55,926 nucleotides of DNA from an uncultured Rhizobium sp. (GCA_945952315.1 CAMFIE010000027.1:1-55926), one strand, 5' to 3'; numbered from the stretch's first letter, positions 17,363 through 28,017 are shown. Notes: a model not told the origin generated them from the sequence alone. Numbers and translations: made by a program.

Positions 17363-17620
17363 TCAGGAACCCTCTCCCTCCTCTTCGGCCCGGCTGGCGG
17401 GAAGGCCGATGCCGGTTTCCGCCTCGCCCGCACGGCGGGCGCGCACCTGCTGCTTGCGCTTCAGAAGATTTTCTCGAAGCTTCTCCGCCGCCCGCGCCTT
17501 GCGGCGTTCGGCTTCCGCCAGCCGGTTGCGCTTGCGGGCCGGCAGGCCATCCTCGCCTTCAGCCGTCGCCTCAAGCCCGGCATCTCCGGAAAATTCATCC
17601 TCTTTTTCAGGCGCCTGCAT
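17363..17620 (-). CDS. Small charged hypothetical protein
   Basis: 85 residues from the ATG preceded by AGGAAAAG. The sequence is mostly charged: an acidic start, then a basic helix RKRNRLAEAERRKARAAEKLRENLLKRKQQ split by short linkers, and an acidic end. A single amphipathic helix or coiled coil is likely. No function can be stated. It lies between murA and tRNA-Thr; composition-driven open frames are a risk in this GC-rich DNA, but the ribosome binding site supports it. Confidence 0.5.
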   Translation of the reverse strand: MQAPEKEDEFSGDAGLEATAEGEDGLPARKRNRLAEAERRKARAAEKLRENLLKRKQQVRARRAGEAETGIGLPASRAEEEGEGS

Positions 17621-17850
17621 CTCTTTTCCTGTTTGCTGCGGCAAGGCCATTCCCTGCGCGTCACACCGCCCCGGGTCCCGCCGGAAGCGGCCGGAAGGGG
17701 CAATCCGCTCCGCCCCGATCATTTTATGATGCTGCACGGTTTTTCAACACCGCTGCGCAAAGAAGTTCAAAATGCGGCTTGCGCTCATCCGAATCCTGTG
17801 GCATTAGCCGCCTCGCTCCGGCACGAACAGTGTTCGTCGCCAAACGGTTG

Positions 17851-17925
17851 GCTGCTATAGCTCAGGGGTAGAGCACTCCCTTGGTAAGGGAGAGGCCGAG
17901 AGTTCAAATCTCTCTAGCAGCACCA
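17851..17925 (+). tRNA. tRNA-Thr (GGT)
   Basis: Complete cloverleaf: acceptor GCTGCTA / TAGCAGC, D arm AGCTCAGGGGTAGAGC, anticodon stem CTCCC / GGGAG with loop TTGGTAA (anticodon GGT), T arm GAGAGTTCAAATCTCTC, discriminator A and encoded CCA. Confidence 0.97.
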
Positions 17926-18152
17926 TTTTTTCCATTCAAAATGAATATATTGCGTGCTGCGCCAGAGCGCTGGGCGAAGTATTGCGGTGCTGAACAGGGA
18001 TGAGCAGGCACGGAACGCGCATCAAAATCCGTCCCGCCGGAACTTTCTCCCGGCCATGGCAGGCGAAATGCACACAACACGCCTTGCTCTTGCTATTGCT
18101 CACCCGCTATTCCACCTATCAGCCCGTGCCTGTTGCAACTGCCCGGATTCCC

Positions 18153-18701
18153 ATGGAAGAGCCCTCTGACCCGAAGAGCGAAGTGCCCGCCGCGCCAACC
18201 CCGCGGATGCTGGCCTGGGCGAAGAATTCGAGCCTCTACCGGCTGAACCGCCGCATGATGACCGAGCATGAGCTTTTCGAGGCGCTGCGGCGCAAGGCGC
18301 TGACGAAGTTCGAAGGTCTGGAGGAAGAACAGGCGCGCCTGCTGGCGCGCCATGGGGTGGATTTCTGCAAGGAACACGGCTTCCTGAACGACCGGGTCTA
18401 TGCCGAGGTGAAGATCGGCAGCGCGACCAGAAGCGGCCGGTCGCGGCGGCGCATCGCCCGGGATCTCGGCCTGAAGGGCGTGGCGCGACCGTTGATCGAC
18501 GAGGCGCTGGAAGAGGTGGATGACCTGAAATCGGCCATTGCCTTTGCCCGCAAGCGGGCCTTCGGTCCCTTCCGCAAGGTGGAGGCAGACGAAAAGCGCC
18601 GGATGAAGGAATTTGCAGCCTTTGCCCGCAACGGCTTTTCCGCCTCCGTTGCCCGCCGGGTGCTGGAGCTTCGCGAAGACGAACTTGACGCGCTCGACTG
18701 A
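18153..18701 (+). CDS. recX: RecX family regulatory protein
   Basis: 182 residues built of tandem three-helix RecX repeats; the family binds RecA filaments and limits strand exchange. Family-like segments are LYRLNRRMMTEHELFEALRRKAL (about 27-49), FLNDRVYAEVKIGSATRSGRSRRRIARDL (about 73-101) and VARRVLEL near the end. The ATG at 18153 is chosen because the sequence further upstream (a Leu-rich stretch) does not look like RecX; no strong ribosome binding site is visible, so the start is less certain. recA is not in the window. Confidence 0.85.
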   Translation: MEEPSDPKSEVPAAPTPRMLAWAKNSSLYRLNRRMMTEHELFEALRRKALTKFEGLEEEQARLLARHGVDFCKEHGFLNDRVYAEVKIGSATRSGRSRRRIARDLGLKGVARPLIDEALEEVDDLKSAIAFARKRAFGPFRKVEADEKRRMKEFAAFARNGFSASVARRVLELREDELDALD

Positions 18702-18828
18702 GCGGGACCGATCGCCGTCGGCTGGACTTTGCGAGAGATCCGAAGGAACTTGACCGGGATCAAGGCCCCCGGCTTTCTTCCCGCCCATGAAAGGCCGGAA
18801 AGCCTCAAGCACAGCGAAGGTCAAGCGC

Positions 18829-19791
18829 ATGAAAGTCCGATTCGATACGGTGAAGGTTGCAGCCGAACTGCTGGAGCGCGCCCGGCGCAAGCCGGCGATC
18901 CGCACTGCCGTCGTCCATCCCTGCAGCCCAGATGCGCTCGCCGGTGCCATCGAGGCGGCCACGCTCGGCCTCATCGAACCCATTCTCATCGGCCCCGATG
19001 CGAAGATCCGCGAGACGGCCGAAAAGGGCCATCTCGACATATCCGGCTATCGCCTGATCGATGTTCCCTTCAGCCATGCGGCGGCGGCGCGCTCAGTCGA
19101 ACTCGCCCGCAGCGGCGAGGCGCAGGCGCTGATGAAGGGCAGCCTTCATACCGATGAATTGATGGGCGAGGTCGTCAAGCGCGAGAGCGGGCTCAGAACC
19201 GAGCGCCGGATCAGCCACATCTTCGCCATGGCCGACAACAGCTATCACAAGCCTTTTCTCATCACCGATGCCGCCATCAACATCGCCCCCGATCTGCTGA
19301 CCAAGCGCGATATCCTGCAAAATGCGGTGGATTTTCTCTGCGGCATTGCCGAAAAGCCGGTTACGCCCAAGGTCGCCATCCTTTCGGCGGTCGAAACGGT
19401 CAATCCCAACATGCAATCGACCATCGATGCGGCAAGCCTCTCGAAAATGGCCGATCGCGGCCAGATCCGCCGGGCGATCGTCGACGGGCCGCTGGCTTTC
19501 GACAATGCCATGAGCTTCGAGGCGGCGCGTACCAAGGGCATTGTCTCGCCGGTCGCGGGCGATCCGGACATTCTCCTCATGCCGGACCTCGAGGCTGGCA
19601 ACATGCTCGCCAAGCAGCTGATCCTTCTGGGGGGTGCCGTCTCTGCCGGCCTGGTGCTCGGCGCGCGCCTGCCGATCATCCTGACGAGCCGCGCCGACGA
19701 TACGGCCTCGCGCACCGGCTCTGCGGCGCTCGCCGTGCTCATGGCCGATGCCCAGGCCAATGGACGGCTCGGCTTCACGCCGGAAGGCTGA
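18829..19791 (+). CDS. Phosphate acetyl/butyryltransferase family protein
   Basis: About 320 residues of the phosphotransacetylase/phosphotransbutyrylase fold, which moves an acyl group between CoA and inorganic phosphate. Family motifs: the N-terminal GLIEPILIGP (about 47-56), ALMKGSLHTDELM (about 100-112), RISHIFAMAD, FLITDAAINIAPDL (about 140-153), VDGPLAFDNA (about 220) and the C-terminal SRADDTASRTGSAALA. Ptb-type or Pta-type substrate preference cannot be told by eye. The start chosen has AAGG upstream; an in-frame ATG at 18787 is also possible. It ends just before a strong hairpin; no acetate kinase gene is adjacent. Confidence 0.87.
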   Translation: MKVRFDTVKVAAELLERARRKPAIRTAVVHPCSPDALAGAIEAATLGLIEPILIGPDAKIRETAEKGHLDISGYRLIDVPFSHAAAARSVELARSGEAQALMKGSLHTDELMGEVVKRESGLRTERRISHIFAMADNSYHKPFLITDAAINIAPDLLTKRDILQNAVDFLCGIAEKPVTPKVAILSAVETVNPNMQSTIDAASLSKMADRGQIRRAIVDGPLAFDNAMSFEAARTKGIVSPVAGDPDILLMPDLEAGNMLAKQLILLGGAVSAGLVLGARLPIILTSRADDTASRTGSAALAVLMADAQANGRLGFTPEG

Positions 19792-19803
19792 GGCCGGAAA
19801 CGA

Positions 19804-19831
19804 AAAATGCGCCGGTTGTCCGGCGCATTTT
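19804..19831. terminator. Bidirectional intrinsic terminator
   Basis: Perfect 12-base stem AAAATGCGCCGG / CCGGCGCATTTT with a TTGT loop, 12 bases after the stop of the phosphotransacetylase-family gene. The A and T runs on each arm let it work on both strands. Confidence 0.9.
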
Positions 19832-19942
19832 CCAGTCATGCAAGTGTCAGGTCCGCCGCATCCGGAATGCCAATCGGGCTTTTCCGGTCAATCGGGAAGC
19901 GGGGTCCGCGCGCGGGCTGGCGTCGGGCCGTGTCCGCTTGGG

Positions 19943-20101
19943 TCAGAACACGGGCTTCTGGCCTGCCCGTCCCGTCTTCTCGATTGTCAACAGAAGGGTC
20001 TGCGCCAACAGGGTGAGGGTGGTGATCAGCGCTACGCTCATACCGAGAACAATCATTGTTCGCTCCTCGTCCGTGAAGGTCATCTCCATCTGTGTTTCCA
20101 T
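19943..20101 (-). CDS. Possible small membrane protein
   Basis: 52 residues, METQMEMTFTDEER followed by one hydrophobic helix (about residues 15-39, MIVLGMSVALITTLTLLAQTLLL) and a short basic tail. The sequence looks like a real single-pass peptide rather than a chance frame, but no ribosome binding site stands out and I know no family. It lies alone between the terminator at 19804 and the che operon. Confidence 0.35.
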   Translation of the reverse strand: METQMEMTFTDEERTMIVLGMSVALITTLTLLAQTLLLTIEKTGRAGQKPVF

Positions 20102-20507
20102 GAATAGGCGGATATGCTTGCGCGAGCCTTTCCTTGAAAGGGGCGGTGGCCCGGCCCCTGGATCGCTTCGCTTCCTGCGCGAAACCGCCTTTCCTGCAAT
20201 CGTGGATGGCTGTCTGGGCCTCCTCAAGCACGATTTAAACAAGGGATTTGTTTCATTTGCGGTGCATTGACAGAAGCATTAACCTTCAGGCAAGGAATTA
20301 ACCATAAACATTTAGGGACACGTCGGAATGGGAAGCTGCACGAGCTCCCCTCAGGCATGATAGCCGCCCCGCCGTACCGGTCACGACCCGGTATTTTCCA
20401 AGAAAAAGTTGAGTTCCGGAGCCAGGTTTGGCACCAGCCGCACCGTCACGCGGTCTGGCGTCCACGGCAGTCAGGTTCCGGTCATCCGTCAGTTGCGGTG
20501 CTCTGCC

Positions 20508-22175
20508 ATGGCAGGGGCCGGAGTGGTTTTGAGGTCGGTCTTGGGGCACGATACGACATCCGATCAGGCCAGGAGGGCACAGGCAGGCAGCCTGCGCGAC
20601 CGCTTGCGCTTTGCCGGACTGGCCGAAGCCGAATGCGAGCTGGTGCGCCGGCACCGGACGCTGCTTGAGCCGCTCGTGAAGGCTGGCCTGCGTGATCTCT
20701 TCGAACGTTTCCAGTCCCATGCGGATGCCGCGCAGAATTTTGCGAGCGACCGCCAGCTCGACCGTCTCCACGATCTCATGGCCTCCCACTGGGATGTGCT
20801 GACCGATGCCCGTTTCGACAGCCTCTATGCGGAGCGCGTCAAGGTGCTGTCCGATGCGGAGGCCCGAATGGGGCTTGATCCGCGCTGGCACATGGCGGCC
20901 CACGCGGTCGTGCTCGAACATCTGATCGTCGGCCTCACCGAGGCGGGCGAAAACCGCGGCTGGCTTCCCGCAAGCCGCCGCCGCGCCCGTGAGATGCGCG
21001 CCCTTGTCGCCGCCGTAACGCGGCTTTCCATGGTCGATGCCGAAATTGCGATCTCGCTCCGCTTCAACGAGCTGCGCCGCGATCACCGCGACGACCTCCT
21101 GGCGGCCCAGGAGGCCGAGCGCCAGGAAGTCCACCGCATCTTTGCCGATTCCTTTGCCGCCCTGCGGGACCGTGACCTGACCGCCCGCCTGCCGGACGAC
21201 GTTCCGGAAGCCTATGCGGGCCTGGCAGACGGACTGACGGAAGCCATAGAGGCGCTGCGCCAGACCTTTACCGCCCTTGCAGGCGGGGCCGAGGAAGCGG
21301 GCAGCGGCCTGAAGCGGCTTGCCGAACGCAATGCCGGCGCGCTTTCGGTCACCGCCGAGGGGGCCGATCACCTGCGCGATGCCATGGGTGAGCTCGGCGC
21401 GCTTGTCGGTCGGGTCCGCGGCAATGCCGAGGCGACCCGCCACGCGGAAGCCGCCTCCGCCTCCACCCGCCGGGCAGCCGAGGAAAGCGGCGAGATCGTC
21501 GGCCGGGCCATTGCGGCCATGGCCGGCATCGAAGCCTCTGCCGAACAGATCGGACAGATCATCGGTGTCATCGACGAAATTGCCTTCCAGACCAATCTTC
21601 TCGCCCTCAATGCCGGCATCGAGGCCGCCCGCGCGGGCGACAGCGGCCGCGGCTTTGCAGTGGTCGCGCAGGAGGTGCGCGCGCTTGCGCAGCGCTCCGC
21701 CGATGCGGCACGCGAGATCAAGACGCTGGTGACGGGCACCAAGGCGCAGGTCGATTCCGGCGTCGAAATGGTGGCGCGCACCCAGGAAGCCATTGCTGCC
21801 ATTGCCGAGCAGGTCACCGGCATCAATGGCGCCGTGGCGGGCATTGCCGAGGAAACCGCCGGCCAGGCCCGGGATCTCGAAGGCGTGAACCGGGCGATCG
21901 GCGGTATCGGGCAGCGTTTCGACGGCCTTGCGGCCGAAGCCCGGGATACGGCCGGCGAGGGCGACCGCCTGCACAGCGTCATCCTCGAGCTCGGACAGAC
22001 GATCCGCGAATTTCGCATCGAACGGCGCGAAGCCGAACGGCGCAGCAGCCTGCATTACCTGCCGAAGACGGATCGGCCGGCAATGCCCGTGGCAAAGGAA
22101 CAGGACTTTCACTGGCATGACGAGGCCGACGGGAGCGGGGATTTCCCCGCCTACCTCCAGGCCCTGTCCCGGTGA
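20508..22175 (+). CDS. icpA: Globin-type soluble chemoreceptor (IcpA/HemAT-like)
   Basis: Cytoplasmic methyl-accepting chemotaxis protein, first gene of the che operon as in other rhizobia. The N-terminal part (about 25-165) has the globin-coupled sensor layout, and the C-terminal part contains the signalling hairpin tip [26 protein letters not shown] (about 355-380), which binds CheA and CheW. No membrane segment. At the position where HemAT-type sensors have the proximal haem histidine before an R-x-GL motif, this protein has Glu (AEARMGL). The start is uncertain: ATG at 20508 is my choice; a frame extension reaches 20409. It ends without an obvious C-terminal CheR/CheB tether pentapeptide. 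Confidence 0.88.
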   Translation: MAGAGVVLRSVLGHDTTSDQARRAQAGSLRDRLRFAGLAEAECELVRRHRTLLEPLVKAGLRDLFERFQSHADAAQNFASDRQLDRLHDLMASHWDVLTDARFDSLYAERVKVLSDAEARMGLDPRWHMAAHAVVLEHLIVGLTEAGENRGWLPASRRRAREMRALVAAVTRLSMVDAEIAISLRFNELRRDHRDDLLAAQEAERQEVHRIFADSFAALRDRDLTARLPDDVPEAYAGLADGLTEAIEALRQTFTALAGGAEEAGSGLKRLAERNAGALSVTAEGADHLRDAMGELGALVGRVRGNAEATRHAEAASASTRRAAEESGEIVGRAIAAMAGIEASAEQIGQIIGVIDEIAFQTNLLALNAGIEAARAGDSGRGFAVVAQEVRALAQRSADAAREIKTLVTGTKAQVDSGVEMVARTQEAIAAIAEQVTGINGAVAGIAEETAGQARDLEGVNRAIGGIGQRFDGLAAEARDTAGEGDRLHSVILELGQTIREFRIERREAERRSSLHYLPKTDRPAMPVAKEQDFHWHDEADGSGDFPAYLQALSR

Positions 22176-22249
22176 GGGGAAGAGACGGGTAGCATGAGAA
22201 GCGGCCGGTTTGCCGGTCGGGAGAATGGAACAAGGCAAGGATTGAAACG

Positions 22250-22540
22250 ATGGCCGCGAGTGGCAGTGCACATATCCTCAAACTCAATCCGGTCCTCGAC
22301 CTCAACGAGGCCGTGGGCCTTCATGGCCAGCTTCTGGCCATGCGCGGCCGTGACCTCGTGATCGATGCCTCGGATGTCCAGCGGTGCGGGACGCAGTGCG
22401 TCCAGGTGCTGATGTCCGCCGCCCGTACATGGGAAGAAGATCAAAAAAGTTACCGTATGACCGGGGTTTCCGATGCGTTCGGCAAGACGATGCAGCTGAT
22501 CGGCATCGATATCGATCAATTTCTTGTCAAGGAGAATTAA
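22250..22540 (+). CDS. cheS: STAS-domain chemotaxis protein CheS
   Basis: 96-residue single STAS-type domain (LDLNEAVGLHGQLLAMRGRDLVIDASDVQRCGTQCVQVLMSAARTW). In Sinorhizobium meliloti the protein at this position, CheS, binds CheA and speeds loss of phosphate from CheY1; the equivalence here rests on position, size and fold. It lies 74 bases after icpA and four bases before cheY1. The ATG has AAGG upstream. Confidence 0.85.
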   Translation: MAASGSAHILKLNPVLDLNEAVGLHGQLLAMRGRDLVIDASDVQRCGTQCVQVLMSAARTWEEDQKSYRMTGVSDAFGKTMQLIGIDIDQFLVKEN

Positions 22541-22543
22541 GCG

Positions 22544-22909
22544 ATGAAGAAGAAGGTTCTAACCGTGGATGACAGCCGTACCATCCGCAACATGTTGCTC
22601 GTGACCCTCAACAATGCGGGTTTCGAGACCATCCAGGCGGAAGACGGCGTCGAGGGCCTCGAAGTCCTCGAGGAAGCCAATCCCGACGTGATTGTCACCG
22701 ACATCAACATGCCGCGTCTCGATGGCTTCGGCTTCATCGAGGGTGTCCGCCGCAACGAAAAGTACCGCGCGATCCCGATCCTGGTGCTGACGACCGAAAG
22801 CGATGCGGAAAAGAAGAACCGCGCACGTCAGGCCGGCGCCACCGGCTGGATCGTGAAGCCCTTCGATCCGACCAAACTGATTGATGCCATCGAGCGTGTA
22901 ACCGCCTAA
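22544..22909 (+). CDS. cheY1: Chemotaxis response regulator CheY1
   Basis: 121-residue single receiver domain. Acidic pocket D9/D10, phosphoacceptor D53 (VTDINMP), T83 region (VLTTES) and K105 (IVKPF) are all present. In rhizobia with two CheY proteins, CheY1 acts mainly as a phosphate sink while CheY2 controls the motor; that division is known for S. meliloti and inferred here from gene order. The start is preceded by GGAG. Three bases separate it from cheS and 14 from cheA. Confidence 0.95.
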   Translation: MKKKVLTVDDSRTIRNMLLVTLNNAGFETIQAEDGVEGLEVLEEANPDVIVTDINMPRLDGFGFIEGVRRNEKYRAIPILVLTTESDAEKKNRARQAGATGWIVKPFDPTKLIDAIERVTA

Positions 22910-22923
22910 CGGGATCTACTCCT

Positions 22924-25197
22924 ATGGATATGAACGAAATCAAAGAGATCTTTTTCCAGGAATGCGAGGAACAGCTCGCCGAACTGGAATCCGGTCTTCT
23001 GAAGTTGAATGACGGTGATCGTGATCCGGAAACGGTCAATGCCGTTTTTCGCGCCGTTCACTCCATAAAGGGCGGGGCAGGGGCCTTCGGTCTCGACGAT
23101 CTGGTCGCCTTTGCTCACGTGTTCGAAACCACGCTCGACTGCGTCCGTTCCAACAAGCTGGAGCCGACGCCCGATGTGTTGAAAGTCATGCTGAAGTCGG
23201 CCGACGTGCTGGCCGATCTGACCAATGCCGCCCGTGACGGCGGAAGCGTCGATGAATCCCGCAGCCGGGCTCTCGTGAAGGAGCTGGAAGCGCTGGCAAA
23301 CGGGCAGCCCCTCTCCCAGGCTGCTGCCGCGCCGGAAGCGCCGGCCGCCCCGGCGCCCGCCCCTGTTGCCGCGGCCGCTCCCGCGCCCACCGATTCCAGT
23401 GGCTTCCAGCCCATTCCCTTCTCCTTCGACGATTTCCCGGCCGTCGAGGAGGAAGCCAAGGATCTGCCCGCCTACGAGGTTCTGTTCAAGCCCCGGTCGG
23501 ATCTCTATGCCAAGGGCAATGATGCGGCCCTCCTGCTGCGCGATCTCTCGCGCGTCGGCGAAATGACCATCTTCTGCAACATGGACAGCCTGCCGACCCT
23601 CGACAAGCTGGATCCGGAAGCTGCCTATTTCCACTGGGTCATCTCGATCGCCACCGACAAGGGCGAGGATGCGATCCGCACCGTCTTCGAATTCGCCGAA
23701 TGGGATTGCGATCTCCAGGTGAAGCCGATTGCCGAAGCGATTGTCAGCGAAGACCAGCCGATGGTCCCGGTTCCCTTCGATCTCTCGATCCTCGACGAAG
23801 AGCCCGCGCCCGCTGAAGTCAAGGCCGAAGCACCGGCCCCGAGCCCGGCTGCAGAGACCGTTGCCGCCGCCGAGACCGCAACCGCGGTCATGAATGCGGT
23901 GAACAATGCCGTCGCCGCCAAGGCCGAGAAGAAGGAAGCGCCCGCCGCTTCCGCAGCCGCCGCCAATGCCGCCGCGGCCGCCGCCGCGAACAATGCCGCC
24001 GGCATGGCCCAGACGATCCGCGTCGACCGCCTCATCAACCTCGTCGGCGAGCTGGTGATCAACCAGGCCATGCTCTCCCAGAGCGTGATCGAGAATGACA
24101 ACAACGGCGCCTCGTCCATCAACATGGGCCTTGAAGAGCTCCAGCAGCTCACCCGCGAGATCCAGGACAGCGTGATGGCGATCCGCGCGCAGCCGGTAAA
24201 GCCGGTCTTCCAGCGCATGTCGCGTATCGTCCGCGAAATCGCCGACATGACCGGCAAGTCCATCCGCCTGATCACGGAAGGTGAAAACACCGAAGTGGAC
24301 AAGACGGTCATCGACAAGCTCGCCGAGCCGCTGACCCACATGATCCGCAACGCCGTCGACCACGGCGTGGAAACGCCGGAAAAGCGCATCGCGCTCGGCA
24401 AGAACCCGGAAGGCACGGTCCGCCTCACCGCCAAGCATCGCTCGGGTCGCATCCTGATCGAGCTGGCCGACGACGGCGCGGGCATCAACCGCGAGCGCGT
24501 CCGCCAGAAGGCCATCGACAAGGATCTCATCAATCCGGATGCCAACCTGTCCGATGAGGAAATCGACAACCTCATCTTCCTGCCAGGCTTCTCGACCGCC
24601 GAAAAGCTCTCCGACATTTCCGGCCGCGGCGTCGGCATGGACGTGGTGAAGCGCTCGATCCAGGCGCTCGGCGGCCGCATCAACATTTCCTCGAAGCCCG
24701 GCCACGGCTCGGTCTTCACCATGAGCCTGCCGCTCACCCTCGCCGTGCTTGACGGCATGGTGGTGACGGTTGCCGGCCAGACGCTGGTCGTCCCGCTCAC
24801 CGCCATCGTTGAAACGCTGCAGCCCGAACCCGCAGCGATCCATTCCTTCGGCGCCAACCAGCGGCTGATCTCGATCCGCAACTCCTTCTGCCCGCTCGTC
24901 GACGTGGGCCGGATCCTGAACTTCCGCTCCACCCAGGCAAACCCGGTCGACGGCGTGGCGCTTCTGGTGGAATCGGAAGGCGGCGGCCAGCGCGCCCTCA
25001 TGGTCGATGCGATCCAGGGCCAGCGCCAGGTCGTGATCAAGAGCCTGGAGGCGAACTACACCCATGTACCCGGAATTGCCGCCGCGACCATCCTTGGCGA
25101 TGGCCGTGTGGCGCTCATCCTTGATGTCGATGCGGTGGTGGCCGCATCGCGTGGACAGTCTCTGAAACCTGAAATGGCCTACGCATCAGCTGGATAA
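22924..25197 (+). CDS. cheA: Chemotaxis histidine kinase CheA
   Basis: 757 residues in the CheA order: Hpt domain with phosphorylated H46 ([10 protein letters not shown]), CheY-binding region (about 180-290), an Ala/Pro/Glu-rich linker (about 293-360), dimerisation helices (about 361-455), ATPase domain with N box [12 protein letters not shown] (472-483), G1 DDGAGIN (516-522) and G2 GRGVGMDVV (568-576), and a CheW-like regulatory domain (about 600-757). It phosphorylates CheY1, CheY2 and CheB in response to receptor signals. Length and motifs are intact. The downstream cheW gene begins five bases after its stop. Confidence 0.98.
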   Translation: MDMNEIKEIFFQECEEQLAELESGLLKLNDGDRDPETVNAVFRAVHSIKGGAGAFGLDDLVAFAHVFETTLDCVRSNKLEPTPDVLKVMLKSADVLADLTNAARDGGSVDESRSRALVKELEALANGQPLSQAAAAPEAPAAPAPAPVAAAAPAPTDSSGFQPIPFSFDDFPAVEEEAKDLPAYEVLFKPRSDLYAKGNDAALLLRDLSRVGEMTIFCNMDSLPTLDKLDPEAAYFHWVISIATDKGEDAIRTVFEFAEWDCDLQVKPIAEAIVSEDQPMVPVPFDLSILDEEPAPAEVKAEAPAPSPAAETVAAAETATAVMNAVNNAVAAKAEKKEAPAASAAAANAAAAAAANNAAGMAQTIRVDRLINLVGELVINQAMLSQSVIENDNNGASSINMGLEELQQLTREIQDSVMAIRAQPVKPVFQRMSRIVREIADMTGKSIRLITEGENTEVDKTVIDKLAEPLTHMIRNAVDHGVETPEKRIALGKNPEGTVRLTAKHRSGRILIELADDGAGINRERVRQKAIDKDLINPDANLSDEEIDNLIFLPGFSTAEKLSDISGRGVGMDVVKRSIQALGGRINISSKPGHGSVFTMSLPLTLAVLDGMVVTVAGQTLVVPLTAIVETLQPEPAAIHSFGANQRLISIRNSFCPLVDVGRILNFRSTQANPVDGVALLVESEGGGQRALMVDAIQGQRQVVIKSLEANYTHVPGIAAATILGDGRVALILDVDAVVAASRGQSLKPEMAYASAG

Positions 25198-25201
25198 AGT
25201 C

Positions 25202-25669
25202 ATGTCGTACACAGCAAAAAATCTGCACCAGGGGAGCCGCGAACTGATCGCCTTCCGCATTGGCGATCAGGAGTTCTGCGTGAATATCATGTCGGTCCGG
25301 GAAATCCGCGGCTGGACGCCGGCAACGGCGCTGCCCCATTCCCCCTCCTACATGATGGGCGTGATCAACCTTCGCGGCGCAGTTTTGCCGATCCTCGACC
25401 TCTCGGCCCGGCTCGGAATGAAGCCGGCCGATCCGACCGCACGCCATGTCATCATCGTGGCGCAGGTGAAAACCAAGGTCGTGGGTCTGCTGGTCGATGC
25501 CGTGTCCGACATCCTGACCGTCACCGACGAGAACATCCAGCCGACGCCGGAAGTCTCCTCGGAGCTGGAGCGTCAGTTCGCGCGGGGCATCCTCGCGATC
25601 GAGAAACGCATGATCTGCCTCATCGAGCTTGAGGCCCTGTTTGCCGATACCGAGAGCGAGGCCGCATGA
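25202..25669 (+). CDS. cheW: Chemotaxis coupling protein CheW
   Basis: 155 residues, a single CheW/SH3-like domain joining receptors to Che[26 protein letters not shown] (about 15-39), [23 protein letters not shown] (about 52-74) and [13 protein letters not shown] (about 96-108). Placed directly after cheA, as in S. meliloti but not in Agrobacterium tumefaciens as I remember it. Its stop overlaps the cheR start by four bases. Confidence 0.96.
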   Translation: MSYTAKNLHQGSRELIAFRIGDQEFCVNIMSVREIRGWTPATALPHSPSYMMGVINLRGAVLPILDLSARLGMKPADPTARHVIIVAQVKTKVVGLLVDAVSDILTVTDENIQPTPEVSSELERQFARGILAIEKRMICLIELEALFADTESEAA

Positions 25670-26568
25670 CAGCGCTGCACATGAGCGATACGAGACTGGG
25701 CGCCGACGAGATCATGGCCAGCGGAGAATATCCGCTGACCCGGCGCGACCTGTCCCAGATCGCCTCCATGATCTATTCGGATGCGGGGATCTATCTCAAC
25801 GATTCCAAGGCATCGCTGGTCTATTCGCGTCTGTCGAAGCATATTCGCCAGCTGGGTCTGAGCGGCTTCCGCGAATATTGCGACCTCGTCTCCTCCCCGC
25901 AGGGCGCGGCCGAGCGCAAGGAAATGCTGTCGTTCCTGACGACCAATTTCACCCGCTTCTTCCGGGAGAACCACCATTTCGACCATCTCCGCACCGAGGT
26001 GCTGCCGGATCTGGTCGCCCGTGCCAAGGCAGGCGGGCGCGTGCGCATCTGGTCGGCCGCCTGCTCGGACGGGCAGGAACCCTATTCGATCGCCCTGACC
26101 GTGCTTTCCGTGCTGCCCAATGCGGCCGATTACGATTTCAAGATCCTGGCGACCGACATCGATCCGAAGATCCTGGCGCTTGCCCGGGCCGGCGCCTATG
26201 ACGACTCCGCCATCGAAACCGTCTCGCCCGCCATGCGCAAGCAGTGGTTTTCGGAAAACCCGGCAAATCCGCGCCGGCGGTGGCAGGTGGATGACAAGCT
26301 GAAGCGGCTCATCACCTTCAACGAGCTCAACCTGCTCGGAAACTGGCCCTTCAAGGGTCCCTTCGACGTGATCTTCTGCCGCAACGTGGTGATCTATTTC
26401 GACGAACCCACCCAGATCCGCATCTGGTCGCGCTTTGCAGAACATCTGCCGGTCGGCGGGCACCTCTATATCGGCCATTCCGAGAGGGTGGCGGGTGAGT
26501 CCAAGGACAGCTTCGACAATATCGGCATCACCACATATCGCTACCTGGGCAAGGGAGGGAAACGCTGA
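25666..26568 (+). CDS. cheR: Chemoreceptor methyltransferase CheR
   Basis: 300 residues. Uses S-adenosylmethionine to methylate receptor glutamates during adaptation. The N-terminal helical domain (about 15-90) has [21 protein letters not shown], and [10 protein letters not shown] precedes the Rossmann-like domain with SAM-binding [15 protein letters not shown] (about 127-141) and ATDIDPKIL. The C-terminus has [14 protein letters not shown] and YIGHSERV. The ATG overlaps the cheW stop, and its own stop overlaps the cheB start by one base. Confidence 0.97.
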   Translation: MTALHMSDTRLGADEIMASGEYPLTRRDLSQIASMIYSDAGIYLNDSKASLVYSRLSKHIRQLGLSGFREYCDLVSSPQGAAERKEMLSFLTTNFTRFFRENHHFDHLRTEVLPDLVARAKAGGRVRIWSAACSDGQEPYSIALTVLSVLPNAADYDFKILATDIDPKILALARAGAYDDSAIETVSPAMRKQWFSENPANPRRRWQVDDKLKRLITFNELNLLGNWPFKGPFDVIFCRNVVIYFDEPTQIRIWSRFAEHLPVGGHLYIGHSERVAGESKDSFDNIGITTYRYLGKGGKR

Positions 26569-27626
26569 TGGCACCCGCGCGCGTCCTCGTCGTTGACGAT
26601 TCCCCAACCATGCGTGGCCTGATCACGGCCGTCCTGCGCTCGGATCCCGAAGTTTCCGTGGTGGGCCAGGCCAGCGATGCGCTGGAAGCCCGCGAGGCAA
26701 TCAAGCAGCTGAACCCGGATGTGGTGACGCTCGACATCGAAATGCCCAACATGAACGGGCTCGACTTCCTCGAGCGCATCATGCGGCTCAGGCCGATGCC
26801 GGTCATCATGGTGTCGAGCCTCACCCATCGTGGTGCGGAGGCAACGCTTGCCGCGCTCGAAATCGGCGCCTTCGACTGCGTCGGCAAGCCGTCTCCGGGT
26901 GAACCGCGCCCCTTCGGCGATCTCGCCGAGAAGGTGAAAGCCGCCGCCCGTTCGAACCGCGACCGCGCGGCCGGCCGGCCCTCCTCGGCTTCGCCCGCCG
27001 CTTCGGCCCCCGTCTCCGCCGCATCGAGCTATCGGGTCGGCCGCAAGATCGTCGCGATCGGTTCCTCGACCGGCGGCGTCGAGGCGCTGATCACGGTGCT
27101 TCAGAATTTTCCGGTCAACTGTCCCCCGACGGTGATCACCCAGCATATGCCGCCCACCTTCACCCGCAGCTTCGCCGAGCGGCTGAACCGGCTCTGCCGC
27201 CCGGTCGTCCAGGAGGCGACCGATGGCGCGCGGCTCGAAGTGGGCAAGATCTATCTTGCACCCGGTGGCGAGCGCCACCTGCAAGTCACCAATTCTGCAG
27301 CTCCCTGCTGCCGTCTCGTGGAACGGGATCCGGTCAATGGCCACAGGCCTTCGGTGGATGTCCTCTTCGATTCGGTTGCCGAGCTCGCCGGCCGCAATGC
27401 GGTGGGCGTGATCCTGACCGGCATGGGTCGGGACGGGGCGGCGGGATTGCTCAAGATGCGGCACGCCGGTGCCCGCACCATTGGGCAGAACGAAAAAACC
27501 TGCGTCGTCTACGGGATGCCGCGCGTCGCCCACGAACTGGGTGCCGTCGAGCAGCAACTCCCGCTGGGGGCTATCGGGGAAGAAGTACTGAAAATCACAG
27601 CCGCCCGAAAAGAAGGGAGCGATTAA
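26568..27626 (+). CDS. cheB: Chemoreceptor glutamate methylesterase CheB
   Basis: 352 residues: receiver domain (1-120, D10/D11 and phosphoacceptor D56 in VTLDIEMP), a Pro/Ala/Ser linker (about 125-150), then the esterase/deamidase domain with catalytic Ser in GSSTGGVEA (about 165), His in TQHMPPTFT and Asp in ILTGMGRDG. Phosphorylation by CheA activates demethylation of receptors. The ribosome binding site AAGGGAGGG lies in the end of cheR, and the start codon shares one base with the cheR stop. Confidence 0.97.
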   Translation: MAPARVLVVDDSPTMRGLITAVLRSDPEVSVVGQASDALEAREAIKQLNPDVVTLDIEMPNMNGLDFLERIMRLRPMPVIMVSSLTHRGAEATLAALEIGAFDCVGKPSPGEPRPFGDLAEKVKAAARSNRDRAAGRPSSASPAASAPVSAASSYRVGRKIVAIGSSTGGVEALITVLQNFPVNCPPTVITQHMPPTFTRSFAERLNRLCRPVVQEATDGARLEVGKIYLAPGGERHLQVTNSAAPCCRLVERDPVNGHRPSVDVLFDSVAELAGRNAVGVILTGMGRDGAAGLLKMRHAGARTIGQNEKTCVVYGMPRVAHELGAVEQQLPLGAIGEEVLKITAARKEGSD

Positions 27627-27627
27627 A

Positions 27628-28017
27628 ATGTCTCTGGCCGAGAAAATCAAAGTTCTGATCGTCGACGATCAGGTCACCAGCCGCCTGCTGCTCAGCGATG
27701 CGCTGACACAGCTTGGCTTCAAGCAGATTACCGCCGCCGGTGACGGCGAGCAGGGAATGAAGATCATGGCGGAACAGCCGCATCATCTGGTCATTTCCGA
27801 TTTCAACATGCCGAAGATGGACGGTATCGGCCTCTTGCAGGCGGTGCGATCCAACCCGACGACGAAAAAGGCGGCGTTTATCATCCTCACCGCGCAGGGT
27901 GACCGGGCCCTGGTGCAGAAGGCTGCACAGCTCGGCGCGAACAATGTTCTCGCCAAGCCCTTTACCATCGAGAAGATGAAGGCGGCCATCGAGGCCGTGT
28001 TTGGAGCGCTGAAATGA
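27628..28017 (+). CDS. cheY2: Chemotaxis response regulator CheY2
   Basis: 129-residue receiver domain with D13/D14, phosphoacceptor D58 ([12 protein letters not shown]), the VILTAQG strand and the conserved LAKPF lysine. In S. meliloti CheY2-P is the main regulator of flagellar rotation; same operon position here. AAGGGAGC precedes the ATG. It starts two bases after the cheB stop and overlaps cheD by four bases. Confidence 0.95.
   Translation: MSLAEKIKVLIVDDQVTSRLLLSDALTQLGFKQITAAGDGEQGMKIMAEQPHHLVISDFNMPKMDGIGLLQAVRSNPTTKKAAFIILTAQGDRALVQKAAQLGANNVLAKPFTIEKMKAAIEAVFGALK

Noticed and set aside
20298-22271. Long minus-strand open frame (657 codons) opposite the chemoreceptor
   Set aside because: Shadow of the receptor gene; no family features.
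22906-25065. Long open frame on the minus strand (719 codons) opposite cheA
   Set aside because: It is the antisense shadow of cheA; GC-rich codon use in cheA leaves the opposite strand open. The product is His/Arg/Gly-rich without any motif.
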